The translations under genes and the position numbers were made by a program. From Streptomyces oceani (GTDB lineage: Bacteria; Actinomycetota; Actinomycetes; Streptomycetales; Streptomycetaceae), in NCBI RefSeq assembly GCF_001751245.1, contig NZ_LJGU01000141.1, positions 1 to 40,579 on the forward strand: a stretch of 40,579 bases of DNA. The letters are read 5' to 3'. Positions 14,808-23,912 of this stretch are shown in pieces (position 1 is the first letter of the stretch; each line of letters begins with the position of its first letter). The notes beneath the pieces were generated by a model. It did not search any database and had not been told where the DNA came from. It saw only the letters and a program-made list of their open reading frames with translations.

Positions 14808-17800
14808 TCACGAGTCGTCGGCCAGCCGTGGGGCGTCGCACCGCACGGTGTGCACGGGTGTCGTCCCGAGCTTCCGGTGCAGCATCAGGGCACGGCCGCG
14901 TCCGCGCCGGGCGGAGCGGTGACCCCAGACGGCTGGTTCCTCCTTCGGCATGCTCATCAGTACGCCGGGGAAGTTGAGCTCCCGCATCCGGTTGAGGAGG
15001 GGATCGCCGCTGGCGCGGGAGGCACCGCCGGCCTGTCGGGTGAGGTAGACGTGCAGCCCGACGGCACGGGCCTGGGGCAGGAACTCGACGAGCGGCTTGA
15101 GCGGGTTACCGGCGGAGGTGGCGACCATGTCGTAGTCGTCCACCAGCAGGTAGATGTCCGGCCCCTGCCACCACGACCGGTCACGCAACTGTTCCGGCGT
15201 CACGTCCGGCCCGGGAAGACGTTCCTTGAGCCCGGCGACGAGGCCGGACACGACGTCCGCGGACGTCTCGTGGTTGGTGGCGTAGCCCAGCAGGCTCTCC
15301 CCGCCGAACTCCCGCAGCATGGTCATCCGGTAGTCGAGGACGATCAGCTTGGCCTGTCGCGGCTCCCAGGTACTCACCACCTGCCGGGCCACGGCACGCA
15401 ACAGCGAGGTCTTGCCGCACTCGCTTTCCCCCAGGGCGACGAGGCCGTGTTCCTCGCCGGGCCGGAACACCAGCGGCTCCAGCCGGCTGCCCTCCACGCC
15501 GACGACCACGCCTGCCGGGCCGGTCCGCTCCGGCACCCGCTCCAGGGGATAGTCGGTGGGCAGCAGCCGTACGCGGGGCGCGGGATCCCCGGTCCACGCC
15601 TGAGCGATCCCGTCCACCAGGCCGGCGATCCCGTCCGCCATGTCACTGTCCCGACGCTGTCCGTCCAGCCGGGGTACCGCACCGAGGAAGTGGAGCTTCT
15701 CCGGCGTGACTCCGCGGCCCGGCCGGTCGGCGGGGATGACCCGCTGCACCTTGCGGTCGACCTCTGAGTCCAGCGCGTCACCCAGTTTCAGCTCCACCTT
15801 GGTGCCGATCAGGTCCCGCAGCCCCATCCGCATGTCCAGCCAGCGGTTACCCGAGACGACGAGGTGGATGCCGTACGTGAGCATCCGGCCGGCGACCGCC
15901 ATCAGAGTGTCCTCGATCTCCGGATAGCTCTGCCGCAGCACCTGCCATCCGTCCACGACGAGGAAGACATCCCCGAAGGGGTCCACTCCCACGCGGTCCC
16001 GGGACCGCAGGGAACGGTAACCGGCCATGGAGTCCACACCCAGTTCGCGGAAGCGCAGCTCCCGCTGCTCCAGCACTTCCAGTACCTCGGCGACCGTACG
16101 GTTCACCACCTCGGTATCCAGTCGGCCCGCCACACCGCCGACATGCGGCAGCTCGGAGAGCGCGAACAGCGTGCCGCTGAAATCCAGGCAGAAGAACTGC
16201 ACCTCACGGGGGGTGTGCCGCAGGGCGAGCGAGGCGATGAGGCTGCGCAGCACCGTGGACTTGCCGCTGTGCGGCCCGCCGACGACGGCGGCATGTCCGC
16301 CGGCGCCGGACAGGTCCAGGGTCATGGCATCGCGACGCTGGTGGAAAGGCCGGTCGACGGTGCCGATGACCGCTTCCAGCGGAGGCCGTCCGGGATGCAC
16401 GCTCAGGCCACGGCCCTCGCGCACGGTCAGATCGCCGTAGAGCCCGTCGAGCGTGTCGGGCTCGTCCAACGGCGGCTGCCAGACCTGGTGAGCCTGCGGT
16501 CCGTACCGGATCAGCTGCCCCACCATGACACTCAGCACGGTGTTGCTCATGTCCTCGTCGGCGCCGAACTCGTCCTCGTCGAGTACGGGTTCCGGTTCCG
16601 GGGCACGAAGCTGAGCGGGCACGGGGACGTATCCGGCGGTGAACGGGCGTACGTCCGCGGGGCCGCTCAGCGCGGTACGACCGGACTCCTCGCCCGTGCG
16701 GTGGGCGCCGGAGACGTAGGCGGCACGGAACCGCCGGAGCGTGGTGGTGTCGGTGCGCAGGTAGCCGTGGCCGGGGGCGCTCGGCAGGTGATGCGCGTCC
16801 GGAACCCCGATGGCGGTGCGGCTTTCCTGCTCGGAGAAGGTGCGCAACCCGATCCGGTAGGACAGGTGCGCCTCCAGCCCGCGGAGGCGGCCCTCGTCCA
16901 GCCGTTGTGAGGCGAGGAGCAGGTGCAGACCCAGGGAGCGGCCGAGGCGCCCGATCTGCACGAACAGGTCCGCGAAGTCTGGTTTCTGGGCGAGCAGTTC
17001 GGAGAACTCGTCGACGACGATGAAGAGGCTGGGCAACGGCGGCAGGTCGGCGCCGCGTTGCCGGGCACGCTCGTAGTCACGTACGGACACCAGATTGCCC
17101 GCGTCCCGCAGCACCTCCTGTCGCCGGTTCATCTCGCCGGTCAGTGCCTCCTGCATGCGGTCGACCAGAGTCAGGTCGTCCTCCAGGTTGGTGATGACCG
17201 CGGCGACATGGGGCAGTTCGGCCATGCCGGCGAAGGTGGCACCTCCCTTGAAGTCCACCAGCACGAGATTGAGTTGCTCGGAGGAATGGGTGGCGGCCAT
17301 CGACAGCACCAGAGTGCGCAGTAGCTCCGACTTGCCGGATCCGGTGGCGCCGACCAGTAGCCCGTGCGGGCCCATACCGTTCTGGGCGGACTCCTTGATG
17401 TCCACCTCCAGCACGCCGCCTTCGGCCGACAGTCCGATGGGCACCTTGAGCCGGTCCCGCATGGGGCGGGGCCGCCACAAGGCGTCCACGTCCAGCCGTC
17501 CCGCGTCCTGCACCCCGAGCAGGCCGGGAAGAGAGGTGTCGGCGGTGGACAGGTCCTCGCTCTGCCGGGTCGTCTGGTCCATCCGGACCCCGGCGAGCTG
17601 CTGCGCCAGGGCCTCCGACTCGGCGACGGACAGTGAGTCGGCGGTGCCCAGTTCATCGGTGACATCGGCCGCCACCACCTTCAGCAGGCCGTCCTCGGCC
17701 GCGAGACGGATGCCGTGCGCTTCGGTGAGCGCCTCCGTACGTCCGTCCGCGTCAAGGACGGTGACCTCCTGCAGTCCGTGCGGGTCGAGCACGGTCTCCG

Positions 17801-18779
17801 AGCCCGTCACCAGACCGTCGTCCAGGACGATCAGCAGATGGGGCACATCCGGATCAGGTTCGGCGTCCCGGCTGAAGCGCGTACGGCGGCTGAGTTCGGC
17901 GCCGAGTATCTCCTCCAGTTCCGCGAGCCGACTGTGCACCATACGGACCGGCCCCGCGTGATCCACCTCCTCCGGATGCTGGGCGTGCGGCAGCCACTTC
18001 AGCCAACCCCAGGCGGGGCCGTCCGGGTCTGCCGTACAGACCAGAACCCGCAGATCACGGGGTGAGTGGAACACCACCGACTGCGCCAGCAGCGCCCGCA
18101 GCAGGGGGCGTATCTCCTCCCGCTCCCCCTCGAAGGCCAGCGCGGCGAACCTGCGCAGGGCCAACTGCACCGGGAGGGCGGGGACCACGGAATGGGCGTT
18201 GACGAAGCGTTTGAAGGCGGTCGCGCTCAGCGGATCCAGCTCCTCCACGGGAGCGGACTCGCCGGGGATGATCGGGGTCGCCAGGTAACGGGGGCCGCAG
18301 CCGATACGTACGACGCCGAAGTCCGGGTCGGCCGCCCGGCGTTCCCACAAGCGGTTGCTCCCCGCGACACTCCACAGGGAGGTGGGGACGGGCGCGTCCC
18401 AGAGCAGGGCGGTGCGTTGGGCGCTGGCGGTTTCACGTACCTCAGCGCGGGTGCGTTCCAGATAGCGCAGGTAGTCGCGCCGCTGGGTGCGGGCCTGCGC
18501 CTTGGCGTTGCCACGCTGGCGCACCACCGAACCGACCACCATGGCCAGGGAGGACACCAGGAACATCGCCCCGACCACGTAACCGATGGGGCCACGACCC
18601 ATGGTCAGCATGTACATCACCGAACCGAGGCCGCTCAGCGCGGGCAGCGCGGTCATCCAGACGTTGTTGTCCTCAGGCTGCGGCAGCTCCGGCGGCGCCT
18701 GCAGCGCCAGATCGCCCTCCGGCACGGAGGGGCGCGCGGCCCGGGCGGGACGGCGGAAGAGGACGGTGGGGGAGGTCAC
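14808..18779 (-). CDS. eccC: Type VII secretion ATPase EccC (FtsK/SpoIIIE, fused EccCa-EccCb)
   Basis: A 1323-aa motor ATPase that recognises and drives T7SS substrates. Two transmembrane helices (about 43-58 and 64-86) precede three FtsK-like ATPase domains. Walker A motifs are GATGSGKS near residue 478, GGPHSGKS near 836 and GESECGKT near 1120; Walker B-type aspartates are in LVLVDFKGG, FFCLDFSG and LIVLDYR. Domain 1 also has FIVVDEFSEL, the acidic pair expected for hydrolysis; domains 2 and 3 have VVDGW and LVDDY instead, as in many EccC proteins where these domains are regulatory. All three are on one chain, unlike the split mycobacterial ESX-1 form. The GTG start overlaps the upstream gene by 4 bp. 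Confidence 0.96.
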   Translation of the reverse strand: MTSPTVLFRRPARAARPSVPEGDLALQAPPELPQPEDNNVWMTALPALSGLGSVMYMLTMGRGPIGYVVGAMFLVSSLAMVVGSVVRQRGNAKAQARTQRRDYLRYLERTRAEVRETASAQRTALLWDAPVPTSLWSVAGSNRLWERRAADPDFGVVRIGCGPRYLATPIIPGESAPVEELDPLSATAFKRFVNAHSVVPALPVQLALRRFAALAFEGEREEIRPLLRALLAQSVVFHSPRDLRVLVCTADPDGPAWGWLKWLPHAQHPEEVDHAGPVRMVHSRLAELEEILGAELSRRTRFSRDAEPDPDVPHLLIVLDDGLVTGSETVLDPHGLQEVTVLDADGRTEALTEAHGIRLAAEDGLLKVVAADVTDELGTADSLSVAESEALAQQLAGVRMDQTTRQSEDLSTADTSLPGLLGVQDAGRLDVDALWRPRPMRDRLKVPIGLSAEGGVLEVDIKESAQNGMGPHGLLVGATGSGKSELLRTLVLSMAATHSSEQLNLVLVDFKGGATFAGMAELPHVAAVITNLEDDLTLVDRMQEALTGEMNRRQEVLRDAGNLVSVRDYERARQRGADLPPLPSLFIVVDEFSELLAQKPDFADLFVQIGRLGRSLGLHLLLASQRLDEGRLRGLEAHLSYRIGLRTFSEQESRTAIGVPDAHHLPSAPGHGYLRTDTTTLRRFRAAYVSGAHRTGEESGRTALSGPADVRPFTAGYVPVPAQLRAPEPEPVLDEDEFGADEDMSNTVLSVMVGQLIRYGPQAHQVWQPPLDEPDTLDGLYGDLTVREGRGLSVHPGRPPLEAVIGTVDRPFHQRRDAMTLDLSGAGGHAAVVGGPHSGKSTVLRSLIASLALRHTPREVQFFCLDFSGTLFALSELPHVGGVAGRLDTEVVNRTVAEVLEVLEQRELRFRELGVDSMAGYRSLRSRDRVGVDPFGDVFLVVDGWQVLRQSYPEIEDTLMAVAGRMLTYGIHLVVSGNRWLDMRMGLRDLIGTKVELKLGDALDSEVDRKVQRVIPADRPGRGVTPEKLHFLGAVPRLDGQRRDSDMADGIAGLVDGIAQAWTGDPAPRVRLLPTDYPLERVPERTGPAGVVVGVEGSRLEPLVFRPGEEHGLVALGESECGKTSLLRAVARQVVSTWEPRQAKLIVLDYRMTMLREFGGESLLGYATNHETSADVVSGLVAGLKERLPGPDVTPEQLRDRSWWQGPDIYLLVDDYDMVATSAGNPLKPLVEFLPQARAVGLHVYLTRQAGGASRASGDPLLNRMRELNFPGVLMSMPKEEPAVWGHRSARRGRGRALMLHRKLGTTPVHTVRCDAPRLADDS

Positions 18780-21283
18780 TCGTCGTCCTCATCTTCGTCA
18801 TTTTTCCCTGGGTTTCCAGCTTTATCCTGCACATCTGTTACAGGCACATCGGCATCTACACCGTTAAAGGCCAGCCAGTTGCCATACGAATTGTCATAAT
18901 CGGAGGAATAGTTGAATTTATCATGCATGTCATCCGTGACATCAACAAGACTGCCACCTTCACCCGTTACAGAGCTGTAGTTGCTGCCCAGGGTAGGAAG
19001 TTCAAATTCTCGCCCAGGGCTCTGGTATTTTCCGTCAAATGATTCTTCTGGATCATTTTCGACCTGCAAAGCGGCACTCGCGATCGCGTGCCGCATACTT
19101 GCGTTATCAGCCAGAGCATCTTCCATTTGTTCGCGACTATCCACGATCGGAGCATCTGGCATGCTATTTACCAGCGAGCCGCCCACAAGGGATACGGCTC
19201 CACCGGTGGTAAATATGGGTCCTGCTGCCGGGGCTAGACCACCCATGGTGGCGCCAGCGATGATGCTCGACTTCATTATGTCAGTTCTAAGCTTCTCCTG
19301 CTTATCCTCGCGCCCTTCATAATGGTGGATCGCGGCCCGCTCGCCCCAGTCCGTAAGTCCTTGTAGATCTCCGATTTTCCTAAAAGAACCGCTTGACGGT
19401 GCGTTACCCGTGAATACGTCGTGGGCGGTATTTCGCTGGTACTCGTAGACGCCCGCCTGGAATAGACGGTTTGCCTCGTGGTCTAGTGCACCCATTAGCT
19501 GGAAAGTTCCCGCGCGTTCCGCTGAAGAATAATGGTGGTTTGTAGTGTTGGATAGAATATCCAAACGATTCAATGCTGCAGTGGCAACTGACTCTTGCAG
19601 ATCACTGCTGTCCATCGGGTGTATGTTTTTATACATTTGCTCATGGGCCGCGCTCCAGTCTTCTACAAGCAGCTGTGGACTGTTCGCAAAGTGCTTCACC
19701 ACGTGGTCCGCTGCGAGCATCTGATTTTTGCTCAACTCCCCATCTTCACCAGGGTCAATAGCACTTTTCACAATTTCGGATATTCCCTTGCTGTCCGCCC
19801 AGTGTGCATTTAGCAGATCCTCGCGTGTATTCTTCTCGTTGAGCAACGACACCGAAACGTCAGAATTATGCGCTACAGCGTTCAGGAACCCACTACTGCC
19901 GGTATTGGACAAAGGCTTGGGAAGTTGTTCATCTTCCCCATTGGCAGCGTTTGCATTATTTAGATTCAGGGTTTCCACTGACTGCTGGGAATCGATCGCA
20001 ACTTGCGCCATTTGTTTACTGAAGGCATCTCCTGCGGCTACTGTGGAATTCCCCATAAGACTGCCAAGCGCATTGAACTCTTGAAGGTCTTCCTTGTTCT
20101 TTATATGATGACTAATCAATCCTGATATTGAATCCGGAATCACACGGTGGGCATCGCGCGAACTGTAGTCAATTCCACCGACTTCCGGGTTCATCGCTGC
20201 GTTGATTCCGTTTGCCACCGCCTGTTTGGCTCCGAGAATCGAGTCCCTGGGGCTGCTCGGGCTGGTGTCCATATTCCCCAGTGTGGCCAGTGATTCGGCG
20301 CTCAGTGGTTTCAGGATATTGTTGACGTACTCATCCAGATTGCTTTTGTTTTCCTTGAAATCCGGATCGCCGTTCTTGTCATACATGTCTTCGATCGCCG
20401 AACCAAGGCCCACGGTGTACTGATCGAGAGCGTCCGCGTCCGGGTTCTTCTTGCTGAGTTCCTGCTCCAGCATTTTTCCATTGTACGCGGCCATTTCATC
20501 GGTGTGCCACAGCTTCAGCGGGCCGTCGGACGTATCATAGCCCGCCTCTTCCAGCTCAAGGCCGAGTTCTGACAGATTTTTCCGGTATTGCTGGATGATA
20601 TCTTTTATTTCGCCGTGAGTATTCTTGGCCGCCTTGACGGCCTCGCCCAGGTAGTGTTGTTTGATGGCGGTTGCGAGTCCGCCGGGCGGCGCCCAGCCGC
20701 CCCGACCATCGGATACCGCCGTGTATTCGACTTCCTTGTAGATGTACGTGGGGGGCGGCTGCTCGGCCTGTTCCAGTATAGAAAAACCTCTGTCCGGCAG
20801 GCCGCTGCCGGAAGGGCGAAAATTGCTCAGGGCGTATTTGGCCGCGTCGTAGTCCGCCTCGGCGGAGTCGCTGAGGTCCTTGATCCTCTGCTCAAGCCCT
20901 TTTCCCTGGCCTTTTCCGCCCTCGATTTCGGCGGTGGTCTCCTCGCTGGCGTCCGTGGCCAGGCCGATGGCCTTGTAGACGTTCTTCACCACGGCGTCCA
21001 TCGAGTCGCCGCTGTTGCCCAGTGCCTTGTCGGTAAGGTTGTCGCGTTCCTCCGCGTCCAGCAGTGGCGTCCCGTCCTGCGACCCCGAATCCTCGCTGTG
21101 ATCGGTTGCGAGTTTCCCCAGCTGCATGGCCGATTCCGCCTCGCCACTCGCCTTGACGAACGACGTGGCATGGTCCGCCATCTCCTCGGGCTTGATCTCC
21201 TTCACGAAGTCGTCCCGCTTGTCCCACGGATTCGGCTTGGTTTTGTCTTTCACCTCGGATACGGAGATCGAAACATCAGCCAT
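18776..21283 (-). CDS. Large low-GC T7SS-linked protein, candidate secreted substrate (DUF6571/TPR-region-like)
   Basis: An 835-aa, mostly helical, acidic protein with no signal peptide and an Asp/Glu tail. Segments of the form NSDVSVSLLNEKN...LLNAHWADSKG recall DUF6571 and TPR-repeat-region proteins found in actinobacterial T7SS loci; this is a recollection, not a search. A Gly/Ala-rich hydrophobic stretch near residues 690-725 (SSIIAGATMGGLAPAAG, then GGAVSLVGGSLV) could insert in a membrane. The start at 21283 is supported by GGGAG eight bases upstream; a GTG at 21310 overlapping the previous stop is the alternative. Composition is striking: three 60-base lines sampled in the C-terminal two thirds are 45-47% GC, against about 58-63% for two near the N-terminus and visibly more in neighbouring genes. 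This suggests transfer or domain replacement. It lies directly before eccC. Confidence 0.72.
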   Translation of the reverse strand: MADVSISVSEVKDKTKPNPWDKRDDFVKEIKPEEMADHATSFVKASGEAESAMQLGKLATDHSEDSGSQDGTPLLDAEERDNLTDKALGNSGDSMDAVVKNVYKAIGLATDASEETTAEIEGGKGQGKGLEQRIKDLSDSAEADYDAAKYALSNFRPSGSGLPDRGFSILEQAEQPPPTYIYKEVEYTAVSDGRGGWAPPGGLATAIKQHYLGEAVKAAKNTHGEIKDIIQQYRKNLSELGLELEEAGYDTSDGPLKLWHTDEMAAYNGKMLEQELSKKNPDADALDQYTVGLGSAIEDMYDKNGDPDFKENKSNLDEYVNNILKPLSAESLATLGNMDTSPSSPRDSILGAKQAVANGINAAMNPEVGGIDYSSRDAHRVIPDSISGLISHHIKNKEDLQEFNALGSLMGNSTVAAGDAFSKQMAQVAIDSQQSVETLNLNNANAANGEDEQLPKPLSNTGSSGFLNAVAHNSDVSVSLLNEKNTREDLLNAHWADSKGISEIVKSAIDPGEDGELSKNQMLAADHVVKHFANSPQLLVEDWSAAHEQMYKNIHPMDSSDLQESVATAALNRLDILSNTTNHHYSSAERAGTFQLMGALDHEANRLFQAGVYEYQRNTAHDVFTGNAPSSGSFRKIGDLQGLTDWGERAAIHHYEGREDKQEKLRTDIMKSSIIAGATMGGLAPAAGPIFTTGGAVSLVGGSLVNSMPDAPIVDSREQMEDALADNASMRHAIASAALQVENDPEESFDGKYQSPGREFELPTLGSNYSSVTGEGGSLVDVTDDMHDKFNYSSDYDNSYGNWLAFNGVDADVPVTDVQDKAGNPGKNDEDEDDE

Positions 21284-21306
21284 GACAGAACTCCCGCCCC
21301 TGTCGC

Positions 21307-21660
21307 TCACATACCGTCGGTGATGCCCTGCGCGATGGCGCTGTGCCCCGCTGGGTCGCTGAGGCGCTGCGCCGCGGCCGCCGCCGCGTCCGTTTCCTCT
21401 CCGAGGTCGGCCGCCTGATGATCCGCGTCACTCATGGTGTTCCGGTCCTGCGCCGCCAGGCCCGCGTCCTCGGCTTGCCGAGTGGCGTTCGCGTTGAGCG
21501 CGTCCGTGTACGAGCTGGCGCCGCCGAAGCTTCCCGGTACGGCGTTGACTCCGCGCAGGTACTTCTGCGCTCCTTCCGCCGCGTCCGCCGACTTGACGCT
21601 GCCACGTCCGCCCTCGCGGTAGCCCTCGGGCAGGTACTCCAGTCCTTCGCTCCCGGTCAT
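21307..21660 (-). CDS. Small T7SS-cluster protein, unknown function
   Basis: A 117-aa soluble protein rich in Ala, Gly and acidic residues, probably two or three helices (AADLGEETDAAAAAAQRL near the C-terminus). I do not recognise a family. No cysteine, tryptophan, signal peptide or membrane segment is present. A GGAGG ribosome binding site lies four bases before the ATG. Its stop overlaps a GTG in frame with the 835-aa protein. Position and size suggest a WXG100-like partner, a chaperone or a small substrate; the evidence is only contextual. Confidence 0.7.
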   Translation of the reverse strand: MTGSEGLEYLPEGYREGGRGSVKSADAAEGAQKYLRGVNAVPGSFGGASSYTDALNANATRQAEDAGLAAQDRNTMSDADHQAADLGEETDAAAAAAQRLSDPAGHSAIAQGITDGM

Positions 21661-21683
21661 GCTGCCTCCGCTCCGTTCATCGC

Positions 21684-23138
21684 CTACTCGCCGAGCACGC
21701 CACGGCCCGGGCCACGGCGACGGGTTTCCGTACCGGGGTCCCGGTCGTCCGGCTGCCCACGTCCTTCCTGGTTCCGGTCGCGGTCCCGATCCCGGTTGTT
21801 CCGGCGGCGCTCTCCGCCCGTTCGGCCGCCTCCAGCCGCTGGTGCCGGCCCGGGAACGGGACGGGCGGTGCCGGCTGCGGGCCGGGCCGGGGCGGGCGAT
21901 TCCGCGAGACGGTGCCGGGCGCTCGCGTCCGCCGCCCGGGCGCGCCAGGTGCTGGGTTGCTCCCGTAGGTACCGGGAGCCGCCGCCCGTACCGGACCGCC
22001 GGGTACCGGCGCCCGCTCCAGCAGCGCCCGCTCCCGCGGCGGGCGGCGGCATGTAGGGGCGGCCACCCTGAGCGGCCTCCCGCGTCGCGAACCGGTTGGC
22101 GACATCAGCCTTGTGGGACATGTTCTGGAACGCCTGTTGACCCAGCCGCGCCTGTGACGCGCCGCCGTTCGCGATGCTCGGCGGTACGGCGCCGCCGTAC
22201 ATCCCGCCCAGGTGTGCGCTGCCACTCGCGGCGGTGCCGCCCAGCGCGGCGAGACTCACGCCGCTCGGACCAGCGAGGGCGCCGGGACCGCCACCGAGTC
22301 CGGCGAGTTGAGTGGCGTACTCGGTGACCGCGCCGAACGGTTTGCCGGTGAGCGGGTCGATCCAACGGCCGGTCGCCGGGTCGAACTCGCGGCCGGTCGC
22401 CGGGTCCACCAGGTAGCCCGTGTTGGGACTCTCGACCCAGCCGGCGAAGTCGCCCCCACTCGGGCCGACGACCGAGGAGTACGGGTATGAACCGCCCCCC
22501 ACGGTCGCTCCGTTGGCCGCCAGCACGGTCGGGCCGCTGCCGCCTGCCACGGGCCCCTCCGCGCCACCGGCGCGGTGGGTGGCCGCCGCCCCCGGTGAAC
22601 CGGCGCCCGACGCGGCCCCGACCTCGGGCGCGGACGGTGCGGTCCCGCCCAGCACCGTGCCGAAGACAGCGTCCAGACCGGCCAGTTCACCGGCCGCTTC
22701 CTTGGCGAGCTGGGCCTTCCGGCCGCCGTGCATGGCGATCGCCTTGTCAGCCTGGACAGGGGCGACGCTCCCACCGGAGGCGGCGTCGTCCCCCTTCTCC
22801 GCGCTTGCCGCCTCTTCCGCCTCGTACTCCGCCAGCAGGCTGTGGGCACGCTCCGCGGCCTTGGATGAGGCATCGCCGGCTTTCCGAAGCTGGCTACTGA
22901 TGGTCATCGCCAGTGACGCGGCCCCGGTGCCCCAGCCGCCGACCTGATCCAGTCGGTCAGCGAGCTCCGGCAGCCCCACGCCTGGTTCCGCCGCGGTGCT
23001 TTCCGCGACGCCGCGGAGTTCGTCACCGCTGCGGGTGGCCGATCCCGCCAGCGCCGCCCAGGCGCCGGCCGCGGCCTTCATGGCGTAGCCGTTGGCGCTG
23101 AGAATCGCGTCGACACTCTTGTGGAAATCCCCGGACAC
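21684..23138 (-). CDS. PPE/WXG-like T7SS protein with Gly-rich and basic C-terminal regions
   Basis: A 484-aa protein. Residues 1-125 are long helices of the WXG/PPE type (FHKSVDAILSANGYAMKAAAGAWAAL in short segments, then QVGGWGTGAASLAMTISSQL), ending in a likely coiled coil (AERAHSLLAEYEAEEAA). The middle is Gly/Ala-rich with three DPxTG units (LVDPATGREF, DPATGRWI, DPLTGKPFG), which look like short beta repeats. The last 110 residues are Arg/Pro/Gly-rich and disordered (for example NNRDRDRDRNQEGRG). The GTG start has GGAG nine bases upstream. No signal peptide. Either a T7SS substrate resembling a PPE protein or a structural partner of the 835-aa protein. Confidence 0.75.
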   Translation of the reverse strand: MSGDFHKSVDAILSANGYAMKAAAGAWAALAGSATRSGDELRGVAESTAAEPGVGLPELADRLDQVGGWGTGAASLAMTISSQLRKAGDASSKAAERAHSLLAEYEAEEAASAEKGDDAASGGSVAPVQADKAIAMHGGRKAQLAKEAAGELAGLDAVFGTVLGGTAPSAPEVGAASGAGSPGAAATHRAGGAEGPVAGGSGPTVLAANGATVGGGSYPYSSVVGPSGGDFAGWVESPNTGYLVDPATGREFDPATGRWIDPLTGKPFGAVTEYATQLAGLGGGPGALAGPSGVSLAALGGTAASGSAHLGGMYGGAVPPSIANGGASQARLGQQAFQNMSHKADVANRFATREAAQGGRPYMPPPAAGAGAAGAGAGTRRSGTGGGSRYLREQPSTWRARAADASARHRLAESPAPARPAAGTARPVPGPAPAAGGGRTGGERRRNNRDRDRDRNQEGRGQPDDRDPGTETRRRGPGRGVLGE

Positions 23139-23144
23139 AACAAC

Positions 23145-23501
23145 TCACTCCAGAAGCATCTGCGCACCGCCGCCGGGACGTTCAGCCGCTGCCAACCGCG
23201 CCTGCATGGCGGCCTCCTCGTCCGTCATGTCAGCGATATCTGCGACCGTCCCGGCGTTGGCCACGATGTTCTCCACGGACACTCCGGCCCGTTCGGCCTC
23301 CGCCAGCATGTCCTCGGCGGCACGCTCCAAGGCTTCCTCGGCTCCGGCGCCGTTGGGCACCTTGCCGAAGAGGCCCCGTGGCGAGGCGATCCGCAGGAAC
23401 TCGTCGCGCATCGCGTCGAGCCCGCCCGTATCAGCAGTCTGGTGTCGCGTGTCGTTCGCGGCCCCGGCGTTGAGGTGCTCGGCGCCCTGATTCGCTTCCA
23501 T
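23145..23501 (-). CDS. Small T7SS-cluster helical protein, unknown function
   Basis: A 118-aa protein lying between the second WXG100-like gene and the 484-aa gene. The N-terminal 30 residues are polar; the rest forms amphipathic helices (GAEEALERAAEDMLAEAERAG and ADMTDEEAAMQARLAAAE). No tryptophan or cysteine. A G-rich ribosome binding site (GGGGGG) sits five bases before the ATG. It is 6 bp from the next gene. It could be a chaperone or an Esp-like accessory protein; I cannot name the family. Confidence 0.7.
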   Translation of the reverse strand: MEANQGAEHLNAGAANDTRHQTADTGGLDAMRDEFLRIASPRGLFGKVPNGAGAEEALERAAEDMLAEAERAGVSVENIVANAGTVADIADMTDEEAAMQARLAAAERPGGGAQMLLE

Positions 23502-23529
23502 GGTTACCCCCCGGTATGGCGCGGAACGC

Positions 23530-23835
23530 TCACAGACGTACGGCGTTCCGCATCATCTGGCCACCCTCCGCGGCGATCTGACGGGTGTTACCCACCGCGA
23601 CGTTCTGCAGGTCCATGTCATCCGTGAACTGCTGGACCTGCTTCTGGTACTGCTCATTGCGCTCGCTCAGCACGGCGGCGAGGCCAGCGTCGATCTGGCC
23701 GTCCGGGAACAGCGCGGAGATCCTGGACATCACATCGCCCCAGATCTCGTTGCACACCGCGACCTGCTGTTGACCGACGCTCTGGATGTCGCCCAGTCCC
23801 GCGTCGCTGAACTTGTAGTGCCCGTCCGCTCCCAT
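23530..23835 (-). CDS. WXG100 family protein (EsxA/EsxB-like) with WGD turn
   Basis: A 101-aa helical-hairpin protein of WXG100 size. A tryptophan-glycine turn (IWGDVMS, W32-G33) takes the place of the usual W-x-G, but occurs about ten residues earlier than normal. A second helix (LAAVLSERNEQYQKQVQQF) follows a short PDGQID loop. AAGGAG lies seven bases before the ATG. It is the second gene of the cluster and probably forms a heterodimer with the product of the gene at 23913-24248. No clear C-terminal YxxxD/E secretion motif is visible. Confidence 0.82.
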   Translation of the reverse strand: MGADGHYKFSDAGLGDIQSVGQQQVAVCNEIWGDVMSRISALFPDGQIDAGLAAVLSERNEQYQKQVQQFTDDMDLQNVAVGNTRQIAAEGGQMMRNAVRL

Positions 23836-23912
23836 GGTGCTCTCCTTATGCCGACAGGCCGCCCGGAGAGGTGCGGCCAGCTGTACGAGATGCTGCGCGC
23901 TAGCAGTCGTGC

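Noticed and set aside
18776..21283. TTA (bldA-dependent) leucine codons in the low-GC gene
   Set aside because: I checked TAA triplets on the plus strand for the gene's frame in the low-GC region and those seen were out of frame, so bldA control is not supported.
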